From assembly GCF_947500075.1 (NCBI RefSeq), contig NZ_CANMQS010000010.1, positions 33,210-97,209 of the forward strand: 64,000 nucleotides of DNA, in the 5' to 3' direction. Position 1 is the first letter of the stretch. Every line of letters begins with the position of its first letter. Made by a program: the position numbers and the translations under genes. Source of the stretch: an uncultured Sulfitobacter sp. Lineage in GTDB: Bacteria > Pseudomonadota > Alphaproteobacteria > Rhodobacterales > Rhodobacteraceae. Of the stretch, positions 1 to 8,547 are shown one piece after another. The notes under the pieces were generated by a model. It saw only the letters and a list, made by a program, of their open reading frames with translations. It ran no database searches and was not told where the DNA came from.

Positions 1-740
1 CACTGCTCCACCGCGCCGTCTTTCATGATGGCGATGCGGTCTGCCAGCCGCAGGGCTTCGTCAAAATCGTGGGTGATGAACACGATGGTCTTGCCCAGCA
101 TGTCCTGAAGGCGCAGGAATTCGTCCTGCATCTCACGCCGGATCAGCGGATCAAGGGCGGAGAAGGGTTCATCCAGAAACCAGATATCAGGCTCAATCGC
201 CAGCGACCGGGCGATGCCCACGCGCTGCTGCTGACCGCCTGAGAGTTCGCGGGGGAAGTATTCCTCCCGGCCCTCAAGCCCAACGAGCTTGACCACTTCC
301 ATCGCACGCGCCCGGCGTTCATGTTTGTCCTGCCCGCGCATCTCCAGCGGGAAGGCCACGTTTTCCAGCACCGTGCGGTGCGGCAGCAGGCCAAAGCTCT
401 GAAACACCATGCCCATCTTGTTGCGCCGCAACTCGATCAGTTCTTTCTCGGACAGTTGCATGATGTCCTGACCTTCGACCTCAATCGTGCCGCCGGTGAT
501 GTCGTGCAGGCGGGAGAAGCACCGCACAAGCGTGGATTTGCCGGAGCCGGAAAGCCCCATGATGACCAGCATCTCGCCGCGCCCCACCTCAATAGAGACG
601 TCCTTGACACCGGCGATGTATCCATCTGCCCGGATCGCATCAAAGCTGTGATCCTGCGGCATCTGTTTGATGTATGCGGCCGGGTCGGGACCGAAGATTT
701 TCCAGACATTCTTGCAGGAAATTACGGGCGTTTCGGTCAT
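1..740 (-). CDS. Glycine betaine/proline ABC transporter ATP-binding subunit (3' end outside window)
   Basis: The minus-strand frame starts at the ATG at 738-740 and stays open to the left edge, so the C-terminal part is missing. The translation has a Walker A motif (GLSGSGKST), a Q-loop region (MVFQSFGLLPHRTVLENVAFPLE), the ABC signature LSGGQQQRVGIARSLA and a Walker B motif (DIWFLDEPFSALDP) followed by the switch-region THDFDEAL. The N-terminal stretch before the Walker A is long and the spacing is that of the ProV/OpuAA family, which energises uptake of betaine-type osmolytes. The binding-protein gene lies directly upstream on the same strand, and a hairpin with a U-run sits between them. 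The permease gene is presumably beyond the window edge. Substrate is inferred from the neighbouring binding protein. Confidence 0.9.
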   Translation of the reverse strand, partial: MTETPVISCKNVWKIFGPDPAAYIKQMPQDHSFDAIRADGYIAGVKDVSIEVGRGEMLVIMGLSGSGKSTLVRCFSRLHDITGGTIEVEGQDIMQLSEKELIELRRNKMGMVFQSFGLLPHRTVLENVAFPLEMRGQDKHERRARAMEVVKLVGLEGREEYFPRELSGGQQQRVGIARSLAIEPDIWFLDEPFSALDPLIRREMQDEFLRLQDMLGKTIVFITHDFDEALRLADRIAIMKDGAVEQ

Positions 741-777
741 TGAATGGCTCCCCTGCACCGATCTAGCACATCGGTGG

Positions 778-813
778 AAAAAACGCCCGCCCAGAACTTC
801 TTCGGGGCGGGCG
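778..813 (-). terminator. Intra-operon rho-independent terminator or attenuator
   Basis: Read on the minus strand, a 9-bp GC stem (CGCCCGCCC with GGGCGGGCG, plus-strand 784-792 and 805-813) is followed by six T residues. It lies between the betaine-binding protein gene and the ATPase gene. A partial terminator here would make the binding protein more abundant than the ATPase, a common arrangement in ABC operons; that role is inferred. Confidence 0.7.
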
Positions 814-837
814 GTCGAACATGTCTACGCGGGTGGC

Positions 838-1863
<1,026 letters not shown>

Positions 1864-2004
1864 TCACGTGGGCGAAACCGGTTGCCGAGGTCCACTTCTC
1901 CAGTCTTGCACGATTTTCCTAACAATCAAGTTTTTTTCTTGAGGCGGTGCGTTTCTATTTCATGCGCAGGCGATGAAATTGCGGATCTGCTCACGGATTA
2001 CTCA

Positions 2005-2042
2005 AGAAAAACAGGCGGGCGCGCGTTGCCCAAACGCGCGCC
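2005..2042 (-). terminator. Rho-independent terminator of the tct operon
   Basis: On the minus strand a perfect 10-bp stem (GGCGCGCGTT at plus 2018-2027 with AACGCGCGCC at 2033-2042, 5-base loop) is followed by CGCC and a T-rich run. It sits about 45 bases downstream of the tctA stop codon. The rest of 1789-2084 holds no gene I can support and must contain the promoter of the betaine-binding protein gene. Confidence 0.75.
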
Positions 2043-2084
2043 GATGGTTTTAATCTGTTTTGTTGTCAGGGTATTAGAGTTCGC

Positions 2085-3599
2085 TCAATCGCCGTCAGCC
2101 ACACCGGCCTGCCGCAGGCGTGCGCGCCGTGCCCGATAACTGGGCAGGACAACCAGCAAAAGCGCAATCACCAGCAGCCCGAGGGTCATCGGACGCTCCC
2201 AGATGAATCCAATGCCATCATAAAGCTGCATCGAGCGGGAGAAATTGTCCTCCAGCATGCCACCCAGAATGAAACCGATCAGCAGCGGGGCAAGAGGGTA
2301 GTCGGCAAACCGCAGTGCTGTCGCGCAAATGCCGAACCCGACGAGCAACAGTAGCTCTGTCGCGTTGTTCTGGCCGATATAGGCGCCCATCAGTGTGAAG
2401 AACAGAATGAACGGTATCAGATAGTTGCGGGGAATCGACAGCACCTTTGCGATGTAGGGGATCAAGGGCAGGTTGAGGATCAGCAGGACCAGATTGCCGA
2501 TGAACATCGACATGATCACGGCCCAGAAGACCTGCGGCTCATCAATCATCAGACGCGGGCCCGGTGTCACGTTGAGGGCAATCAACGCCCCCAACAGAAT
2601 CGCTGTTGTTCCCGATCCGGGAATGCCGAGCGTAAGCAGCGGCACGAAGGAGCCGGTGCAGGCCGCGTTATTGGCTGTTTCCGGTGCGGCCAGACCCTTG
2701 ATTGAGCCTTTGCCGAATTCTTCCTGCTCCACCTTTGTGGCGATGTTGCGCTCCACGGCATAGCCGAGGAAGCTGGCAATGGTGGCACCCGCACCTGGAA
2801 GCACGCCGATGAAGAAGCCTTGAATGGACTGTCTTCCGATGACGGGCGCGATGGCTTTTGCCTCCGCCCGCGAAATACGCAGATCCTTGATCTTGCCGTC
2901 GTCACCCTTGTTGATTTTGGGTGGGTTCAGCACCAGGAACAAGGCCTCGGGCAGGGCGAACATCGCCATGGCGAGGGTGATGAACCCAAAGCCAGACTGA
3001 AGGTCCATGATCCCCATGGTGAAGCGGGGCAGATTGAACAGCGCACCTTCCCCCACAGTGGCCATGATCAGGCCGAGGATGGTCATCATCAGTGCCTTGG
3101 CCACCTGTCCTGTGCCTGCAAAGGCCGCAATGGCCGACAGGCCAACGACCATCAGCGCAAAATACTCGGCCGAATGAAACAGCAGGGCGACTGACGACAG
3201 GGCAGGGGCGAAGATCATCAAGAGCAGCGCGCCGATTGTGCCACCGCAGAAACTGGCCACAGCCGCAATGGTCAGCGCCTTGCCGGCCTTGCCCTGTTTG
3301 GCCATGGGAAATCCGTCAAAACTGCTTGCGACCGTGCCCGCGACCCCCGGCGCGTTCAGCAGGATGGAGGAGGTCGAGCCGCCAAAGATCGCGCCGTAAT
3401 ACACGCCTGCAAGCAGGATCAGCGCGGCGGAGGCATCGCCAAGGGAAATCGCCACCGGGATCATGATCGCGATGATTGACATCGGGCCCAGCCCCGGCAG
3501 CATGCCGATGAATGTCCCGATCAGGCATCCGCCGATGACCATGGCGAGGTTTTGAAACGATAGGGCCGTTTGCAGGCCGATCAGCAGTCCTTCAAGCAT
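2085..3599 (-). CDS. tctA: Tripartite tricarboxylate transporter large membrane subunit TctA
   Basis: A 504-residue polytopic membrane protein with about a dozen hydrophobic segments. It carries the TctA family signatures near the N-terminus (GTFIGMLPGLGPMS) and the repeated one in the second half (GVLPGAGATIASFLGYAVE). It is the large permease subunit that, with TctB and periplasmic TctC, takes up tricarboxylates or related organic acids using an ion gradient. The ATG at 3599 follows a G-rich ribosome-binding site that lies inside the end of tctB; only one base separates the two genes, suggesting translational coupling. The substrate cannot be read from sequence, since this family has widely varied ligands. 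Confidence 0.95.
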   Translation of the reverse strand: MLEGLLIGLQTALSFQNLAMVIGGCLIGTFIGMLPGLGPMSIIAIMIPVAISLGDASAALILLAGVYYGAIFGGSTSSILLNAPGVAGTVASSFDGFPMAKQGKAGKALTIAAVASFCGGTIGALLLMIFAPALSSVALLFHSAEYFALMVVGLSAIAAFAGTGQVAKALMMTILGLIMATVGEGALFNLPRFTMGIMDLQSGFGFITLAMAMFALPEALFLVLNPPKINKGDDGKIKDLRISRAEAKAIAPVIGRQSIQGFFIGVLPGAGATIASFLGYAVERNIATKVEQEEFGKGSIKGLAAPETANNAACTGSFVPLLTLGIPGSGTTAILLGALIALNVTPGPRLMIDEPQVFWAVIMSMFIGNLVLLILNLPLIPYIAKVLSIPRNYLIPFILFFTLMGAYIGQNNATELLLLVGFGICATALRFADYPLAPLLIGFILGGMLEDNFSRSMQLYDGIGFIWERPMTLGLLVIALLLVVLPSYRARRARLRQAGVADGD

Positions 3600-3600
3600 C

Positions 3601-4083
3601 TCAAACCCCCATGAAAAATGGCAATGGCCGCAGGAAGATGCCCAGCACCTCCTGCACCAGATACCACACGATGAATGTGGCCAGCAGCGACACCGGGATC
3701 ATGATGTGCCACTTCCGCTCTCCCAGAACGAACGATCCGAGGATCAGAAAGGCTGCCGTGGAAAACAGGAACCCCAGCGGGCGCAGGCACAGCGCGTAAG
3801 CGACCATCAGCCCCAGCAGGATCAGCGCCTGTCCGATGTGGTAATCCCCAAGGCGGCGGTAATCTATGTCGCCAATCTTGGCTTCGCCCTTCTCCAGCCC
3901 CAGCAGGATGATCAGCGAGGCGAGAATGCCCAGGATGGACAGAACCTTGGGAAAGGTGCTGGGCCAGATCGGATTGCGGCGCATGAAAGGCGCAAGGTTT
4001 GCATCCATCGTGAACCATGCCGCATAGCCATAGGCAAGGCATATCCCCAATAATATCAATGCGATCCAGCGATCCAGCGCCAT
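3601..4083 (-). CDS. tctB: Tripartite tricarboxylate transporter small membrane subunit TctB
   Basis: A 160-residue protein with four hydrophobic helices: about 5-25, 45-65, 82-115 with the conserved LGFLFSTAAFLILGSFVLGER stretch, and 125-155. This is the usual size and topology of TctB. It starts at the ATG at 4083 behind a run of G residues, and its stop codon abuts the tctA start. A 67-base gap with a strong stem-loop separates it from tctC. It acts in the inner membrane with TctA. Confidence 0.93.
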   Translation of the reverse strand: MALDRWIALILLGICLAYGYAAWFTMDANLAPFMRRNPIWPSTFPKVLSILGILASLIILLGLEKGEAKIGDIDYRRLGDYHIGQALILLGLMVAYALCLRPLGFLFSTAAFLILGSFVLGERKWHIMIPVSLLATFIVWYLVQEVLGIFLRPLPFFMGV

Positions 4084-4112
4084 TGCCTATCCCCCCAAAG
4101 CAAATACGTGAT

Positions 4113-4137
4113 GGCAGAGCGGGCACGCCGCTCTGCC
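4113..4137. repeat. Stem-loop between tctC and tctB
   Basis: A perfect 10-bp inverted repeat (GGCAGAGCGG with CCGCTCTGCC, 5-base loop) lies directly after tctC in the direction of transcription. No T-run follows, so an mRNA-stabilising structure that favours tctC over tctBA is more likely than a full terminator. Confidence 0.6.
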
Positions 4138-4150
4138 ACTCAAGGTTTCC

Positions 4151-5137
4151 TTAGAGAAAACCGAGCTTTTTCATCAGGTCGCCGATGACCTGTTCCTGAC
4201 CTTCGAGGAAGGTTTTGAAGTCATCGCCCGAGTTGTGGATGTTCACCCAGCCATTGCGCGCCCGGACGGCTTCCCATTCCGGCGTGTCATACATTTTCGC
4301 AATGGCGTCCTGATACATGGCCAGCTTGTCTGCGGGCAGACCCGGCGCACCGAAGAAACCGCGCCAGTTGACAAAGGTCGTATCGATCCCTTGCTCTTTC
4401 ATGGTCATGGCGTCCGGTGCGGCGTCCACGCGCTCGGCTGAGGTGACGCCGATGATCTTCACTTCGCCCGCATTGGCCAGATCGACCGCTTCGGAGAAGC
4501 CGGTGGACAGTGCCGCGATTTCGCCTGACAGCAGGGCTGCCATGGCTTTGCCGCCCGCGTCGTAGGGGATGTATTTGACCGCCAGTGCGTCCTTGCCTGC
4601 CGCTTCCATCACCATCGCTGCCACGAGGTGATCCATGCCACCGGGGACAGACCCGCCGCCCACAGCCGTGCCGGACGGATCGGCATCAAAAGCCGCCAGC
4701 AGGTCCGCCATGGAGTTCAGCTCGCTGTCCTTGCCCACAACGATGGCGGCATAGTCACCGATGGTGCCTGCGACCAGCGTCAGATCGCGGAAGTTATGCG
4801 GGAACACACCCGTGAGCGAGCGGATCACGATGGGGGTGGAGTTCACCATCAGCGTGCCATGGTTGCTTTCCGCGTTCTCGATCAGATAGCCGATGGCCTT
4901 GCCGCCACCCCCGCCTGACATGTTCTCAAAGGATGCAGTGCCCACAAGTCCAGCGCCTGTCAGCGCCTCGCCTGTGCCGCGGGCCGTGCCATCCCAGCCG
5001 CCGCCAGCCCCGCCGGGGATCAGGAAGTGGACGGAATCGAGCACCTGATGCCCATCGGCGAGGGCCGGTGTGCCAAAACCAAATGCTGCCACAGCAGCCG
5101 CCATAAGGGCCCGTCGGCCCAGTTTCAAAGTCGTCAT
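4151..5137 (-). CDS. tctC: Tripartite tricarboxylate transporter periplasmic binding protein TctC
   Basis: A 328-residue extracytoplasmic receptor. The start chosen is the ATG at 5135-5137 because a strong GGGAGGAC ribosome-binding site precedes it by a few bases; the frame stays open further upstream but without such a site. The N-terminus is a signal peptide (KLGRRALMAAAVAAFGFGTPALA). The mature protein shows the TctC/BugT features HFLIPGGAGGGWDGTARGTGEAL, PIVIRSL and VGGGSVPGGMDH. It is the first gene of the tctCBA operon and is divergent from the tctD/tctE regulators 120 bases away. Confidence 0.94.
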   Translation of the reverse strand: MTTLKLGRRALMAAAVAAFGFGTPALADGHQVLDSVHFLIPGGAGGGWDGTARGTGEALTGAGLVGTASFENMSGGGGGKAIGYLIENAESNHGTLMVNSTPIVIRSLTGVFPHNFRDLTLVAGTIGDYAAIVVGKDSELNSMADLLAAFDADPSGTAVGGGSVPGGMDHLVAAMVMEAAGKDALAVKYIPYDAGGKAMAALLSGEIAALSTGFSEAVDLANAGEVKIIGVTSAERVDAAPDAMTMKEQGIDTTFVNWRGFFGAPGLPADKLAMYQDAIAKMYDTPEWEAVRARNGWVNIHNSGDDFKTFLEGQEQVIGDLMKKLGFL

Positions 5138-5257
5138 GATGTCCTCCCATTTGACAACCGTCCGCTTTGCACGGATCAGTTGAGGGGCAGAACACCACTC
5201 CAAGCTGACATGGACCTGTCACACAGGCGCCGGGTTTGAAAAAGAGCGTATCCCGAG

Positions 5258-5923
5258 ATGAAATTCCTGCTGATCGAAGACAATCTTGATCTGGCTCAGG
5301 CGGTTATGACCCGCATGAAGATCGACGGGCATATTATTGATCATGCAGAAAAAATCGAAGATGCGATCGCCTTCTCGGAGACTGGAGAATACGATCTGAT
5401 CCTGCTGGATATCATGCTGCCGGATGGGGACGGCCGCGACTTCCTGCGCCGCCACCGGGCGGGGAAAAAGGACACGCCGGTGATTGTTCTGACCGCGCGG
5501 TCACAGGTTTCTGACAGAATCAGCATTCTTGATCTGGGTGCGGATGATTACGTGACCAAGCCCTTTGACCATGCCGAATTGCAGGCGCGCTGCCGGGCGG
5601 TGCTGCGGCGCAATGCGGGCTCCGCGCAGACGGTGATGCAGCTCGGTGATGTGGCTTTTGATCCCGTTGCGGGACAGTTGACCGTCCGGGGCAGGGACGT
5701 CAGCCTGCGCAACAAGGAGTTGCGCCTACTGGAGATCCTGATCAACGCGCCGGGCCAGATCTTTCCAAAGCAAAAGCTGGTCGACCGGCTGTTCTCCTAC
5801 GACGATGATGTGTCGGAAAACGCGATTGAGGTCTATATCGCGCGGCTGCGCAAGCATTTGGGCGGGTCCGAGGTGAGCATCACCACACACCGCGGATTGG
5901 GATACAGGCTGGATCATGGCTGA
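5258..5923 (+). CDS. tctD: OmpR-family response regulator, TctD-like
   Basis: A 221-residue two-domain regulator. The receiver (1-115) has the acidic pair E7/D8, phospho-acceptor D51 (LILLDIMLPDGDG), T (VLTAR) and K (VTKPFDH). The C-terminal winged helix (about 125-220) has the OmpR recognition pattern ENAIEVYIARLRKHL and a closing THRGLGYRL. It is divergent from tctC and its stop overlaps the start of the kinase gene, so it almost certainly activates the tctCBA promoter in the 5138-5257 gap. Members of this family control citrate or other organic-acid transport. Confidence 0.92.
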   Translation: MKFLLIEDNLDLAQAVMTRMKIDGHIIDHAEKIEDAIAFSETGEYDLILLDIMLPDGDGRDFLRRHRAGKKDTPVIVLTARSQVSDRISILDLGADDYVTKPFDHAELQARCRAVLRRNAGSAQTVMQLGDVAFDPVAGQLTVRGRDVSLRNKELRLLEILINAPGQIFPKQKLVDRLFSYDDDVSENAIEVYIARLRKHLGGSEVSITTHRGLGYRLDHG

Positions 5924-7280
5924 CGCGGTTCAGATCTCGGGATCCCTGCGCAGCCGCCTGACGGCAACCCTCATTGGTGGGGCTGCGGTGCTTGCGGTCC
6001 TGCTTTATCTGATTGCCCGCACCTATGCCGCACAAATCGCGCAACAGGGACAGGACAACGTTTTGGGGGCATCAGTGACCTCCATCCTCGATGCGGCGGT
6101 TGTGCGCGATGGGCAGGTGGAAGTGGACTTTCCCTATGCGGCGTTTTCCATGCTCAGCACACCGGCTGATGATCGCATATTCTATGCGATTTATCAGGAT
6201 GATACGCTGCTTTCCGGGTATGATACCTTGCCCAAGGCGGCGGCCACGCCGGGCGATGTCTCCTTTGACACAGGATCGGTTTCAGGGGCACCCGTTCGCA
6301 TCGCAACCGCCTCGCGCCGCATGATCGGGGCGGAGCTGCGCACGGACATCACCGTGTCCGTCGCGCAAACGCAAGACAGCCTCTCAGGCACATTGACGGA
6401 GATCGGCCGCAACGTCGCGCTTTTTGGGGCGGGGTTCTTCCTGCTCGCGGTGGCGTTGTCGTTCTGGGCCACATCCGCCACCATCGGTCCCTTGCAACGC
6501 CTCACCCGGTCCGTGATGCAGCGCGGCCCGCAGGACCTCAGCCCGGTGTCGCGCCCAGTGCCCTCTGAAATGGTGCCGCTGGTCTCCTCCCTGAATTCGC
6601 TGATGGGGCGGCTGGACCATTCGCTGCGACAGTCGGAGGATTTCATCGCCGAAGCGGCCCACCGGGTGCGCACGCCGCTCACCACCGTGCGGTCCTATGC
6701 AGAGACGACATTGCAGCGTGTGGACAAGGAAGAGAACCGGCAGGCGTTGCGCTCCATGGTGCGGGCGATTGATGAAAGCAGCCGGGCGGCTGGACAATTG
6801 CTCGACCATGCGATGATCACCTTTCGGGCGGATCATCTGGACCGGCAGCCGCTTGATCTGGTCGATCTGGTGCAGGATCTGGTGCAGGGGCTGACCCCGG
6901 TGGCGGATATGAAGGACATCACATTGCGCGTGCATGGCGACGCGGTCGTGCCATACGCAGGGGATGCGATCCTGTTGCAAAACGCCGTGCGCAACCTCAT
7001 TGATAACGCGCTGAAATACTCGCCGGGGGACGGGGCCATCGACATTACCGTGAAGGCTGGCCCCACACCCACGATAGACGTGCGCGATGAAGGGCCGGGG
7101 TTCCCGCAGGCGGACATGGCAAGACTGCCGACGCGGTTTGCGCGGGGCAGCAATGCAGCGGGGATCATCGGGTCCGGACTGGGGCTGACCATCGCGCAGG
7201 ATGTGGCTGTGGCGCATGGCGGCAGGCTTGTCTTGGGCAACGATCCGAAAGGCGGCGCATGCGTTTCATTGTCTCTTTGA
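5916..7280 (+). CDS. tctE: Sensor histidine kinase, TctE-like
   Basis: A 454-residue membrane kinase. It has a transmembrane segment at about 17-35, a periplasmic TctE-type sensor region to about 160, a second membrane segment at about 165-187 and a HAMP-like linker. The dimerisation H-box has H249 in AAHRVRTPLTTVRSYAE, and the HATPase domain has an N-box (LIDNALKYSPGDG) and G-boxes (DEGPGF, GSGLGLTIA). It overlaps the regulator gene by 8 bases and the following binding-protein gene by 22 bases, so the three are one translational unit. It is the cognate kinase of the regulator at 5258. Confidence 0.92.
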   Translation: MADAVQISGSLRSRLTATLIGGAAVLAVLLYLIARTYAAQIAQQGQDNVLGASVTSILDAAVVRDGQVEVDFPYAAFSMLSTPADDRIFYAIYQDDTLLSGYDTLPKAAATPGDVSFDTGSVSGAPVRIATASRRMIGAELRTDITVSVAQTQDSLSGTLTEIGRNVALFGAGFFLLAVALSFWATSATIGPLQRLTRSVMQRGPQDLSPVSRPVPSEMVPLVSSLNSLMGRLDHSLRQSEDFIAEAAHRVRTPLTTVRSYAETTLQRVDKEENRQALRSMVRAIDESSRAAGQLLDHAMITFRADHLDRQPLDLVDLVQDLVQGLTPVADMKDITLRVHGDAVVPYAGDAILLQNAVRNLIDNALKYSPGDGAIDITVKAGPTPTIDVRDEGPGFPQADMARLPTRFARGSNAAGIIGSGLGLTIAQDVAVAHGGRLVLGNDPKGGACVSLSL

Positions 7281-8275
7281 TTCTCGCCGTCTGGGCTGTC
7301 ACGGCGGCAGCACAGGATTGGGAAGAACGGCAGGTCTTTGCGTCGGGTGCCGCACAGGCCACACCACTGCGGGTGCTGTCCAGCACGGATATTGCCCTGT
7401 TTGAACCTGTATTGCAGAGCTTTCTGGCCCGCTATCCGGGGGTGGAGGTGGAGTATCTGGTGACAAGCACCGCGTCGCTGGACACATACTTCCGTGCCGA
7501 TCCGGACGGTTATGACGTTGTGATCTCAAGTGCCATGGATTTGCAGCTGAAGCTGGCAAATGACGGTTTCGCCCTGCGGCTTGAGGACGTCAGCCATCCG
7601 CCAAGGGCGCAATGGCGCCAGAGCCTGTTTGCCTTCACGACGGAGGCTGCGGCGTTTGTCCTGAACCGCGCAGCCTTTGCCGGGCAGGAGCTACCGACAA
7701 CCCGGCAAGGGTTGATCCGCGTTCTGCGCGCGGCACCGGAGACCTTTCGGGGACGGGTCGGAACCTACGATATCCGCGCCTCCGGGCTGGGCTATCTCTT
7801 TGCCACACAGGATGCCCGCGCGTCAGAGACGTTCTGGCGGCTGACCGAAGTGATGGGCGCGTTGGAGGCGCGGCTTTATTGTTGCTCGGGCGAGATGATC
7901 GAAGACGTCGCGGCGGGGCGCCTGCTGGTGGCGTATAATGTTCTGGGCAGCTACGCGGCGGCGCGGGGTGATCTTGGCGGGCAGATCGAGATCATCCAGC
8001 CCGTGGATTTTCCAACGACGATGATGCGCACCGTTTTTGTCGCGGAACGGACCAAGGTGCCGGGACCCGCGGTTGATTTCTTGCGCCACGTCCTCGCCTT
8101 GCAATCCGCAGACGCCGGAGAGGAGGGCTACGCCCTGCCGCCGCTGGCAGGTGCGACAGGAGAAGCCTTGCCGTCGACAATCGCGTTGGAGCCTGCATTG
8201 ATCACCTATCTGGATCAACTCAAGCGCAAGACATTCATTCGCGAATGGGAAAGTGCGATCATCCAGGGGCCTTAG
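7259..8275 (+). CDS. Periplasmic solute-binding protein coupled to the TctDE sensor pair
   Basis: A 338-residue protein with a cleavable signal peptide (residues 1-19, ending VTAAAQ) and a type II periplasmic binding fold of the iron/thiamine-type family (SBP_bac). Examples are PLRVLSSTDIALFEPVLQSF, YDVVISSAMDLQLKLANDG and LLVAYNVLGSYA. There is no permease or ATPase gene with it. It starts inside the end of the kinase gene (22-base overlap). The most economical reading is a ligand receptor that presents its substrate to the kinase rather than to a transporter. A CC pair (LYCCSGEM) is unusual for a periplasmic protein. Function is inferred from context. Confidence 0.8.
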   Translation: MRFIVSLILAVWAVTAAAQDWEERQVFASGAAQATPLRVLSSTDIALFEPVLQSFLARYPGVEVEYLVTSTASLDTYFRADPDGYDVVISSAMDLQLKLANDGFALRLEDVSHPPRAQWRQSLFAFTTEAAAFVLNRAAFAGQELPTTRQGLIRVLRAAPETFRGRVGTYDIRASGLGYLFATQDARASETFWRLTEVMGALEARLYCCSGEMIEDVAAGRLLVAYNVLGSYAAARGDLGGQIEIIQPVDFPTTMMRTVFVAERTKVPGPAVDFLRHVLALQSADAGEEGYALPPLAGATGEALPSTIALEPALITYLDQLKRKTFIREWESAIIQGP

Positions 8276-8475
8276 GGCGTGTCCTATTTGGCGCAGTACA
8301 ATGGTCTGATTTAGCCACCCGATTGGCACAGCGCGGCGATGCGGTCACATTCCGGCTCGAACCGTTGCAAAAACATCAAAAACCCTGACCCTACGAAGGC
8401 TTACGCATTGAGGCCCCTTATTCATCTGTGGACGTGGTCAAATTCTCAACCTAAAATGGAACCAACGAAATTTTG

Positions 8476-8498
8476 CCTCATTTATCAGCCAAATGAGG
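8476..8498. promoter_or_regulatory. Perfect inverted repeat upstream of the CHASE-domain kinase
   Basis: CCTCATTT and AAATGAGG form a perfect 8-bp inverted repeat with a 7-base spacer, 50 bases before the kinase start. It could be an operator or a small hairpin in the leader. The rest of 8276-8547 shows no gene I can support. Confidence 0.4.
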
Positions 8499-8547
8499 TG
8501 GGTGCCGGGGCGTTTGGGCCTCGCGGCGATTAAAGAGGCGACGCATT

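Noticed and set aside
8339..8533. 64-residue frame before the CHASE kinase, possibly a transposase remnant.
   Set aside because: No recognisable motif, terminal repeats or ribosome-binding site.
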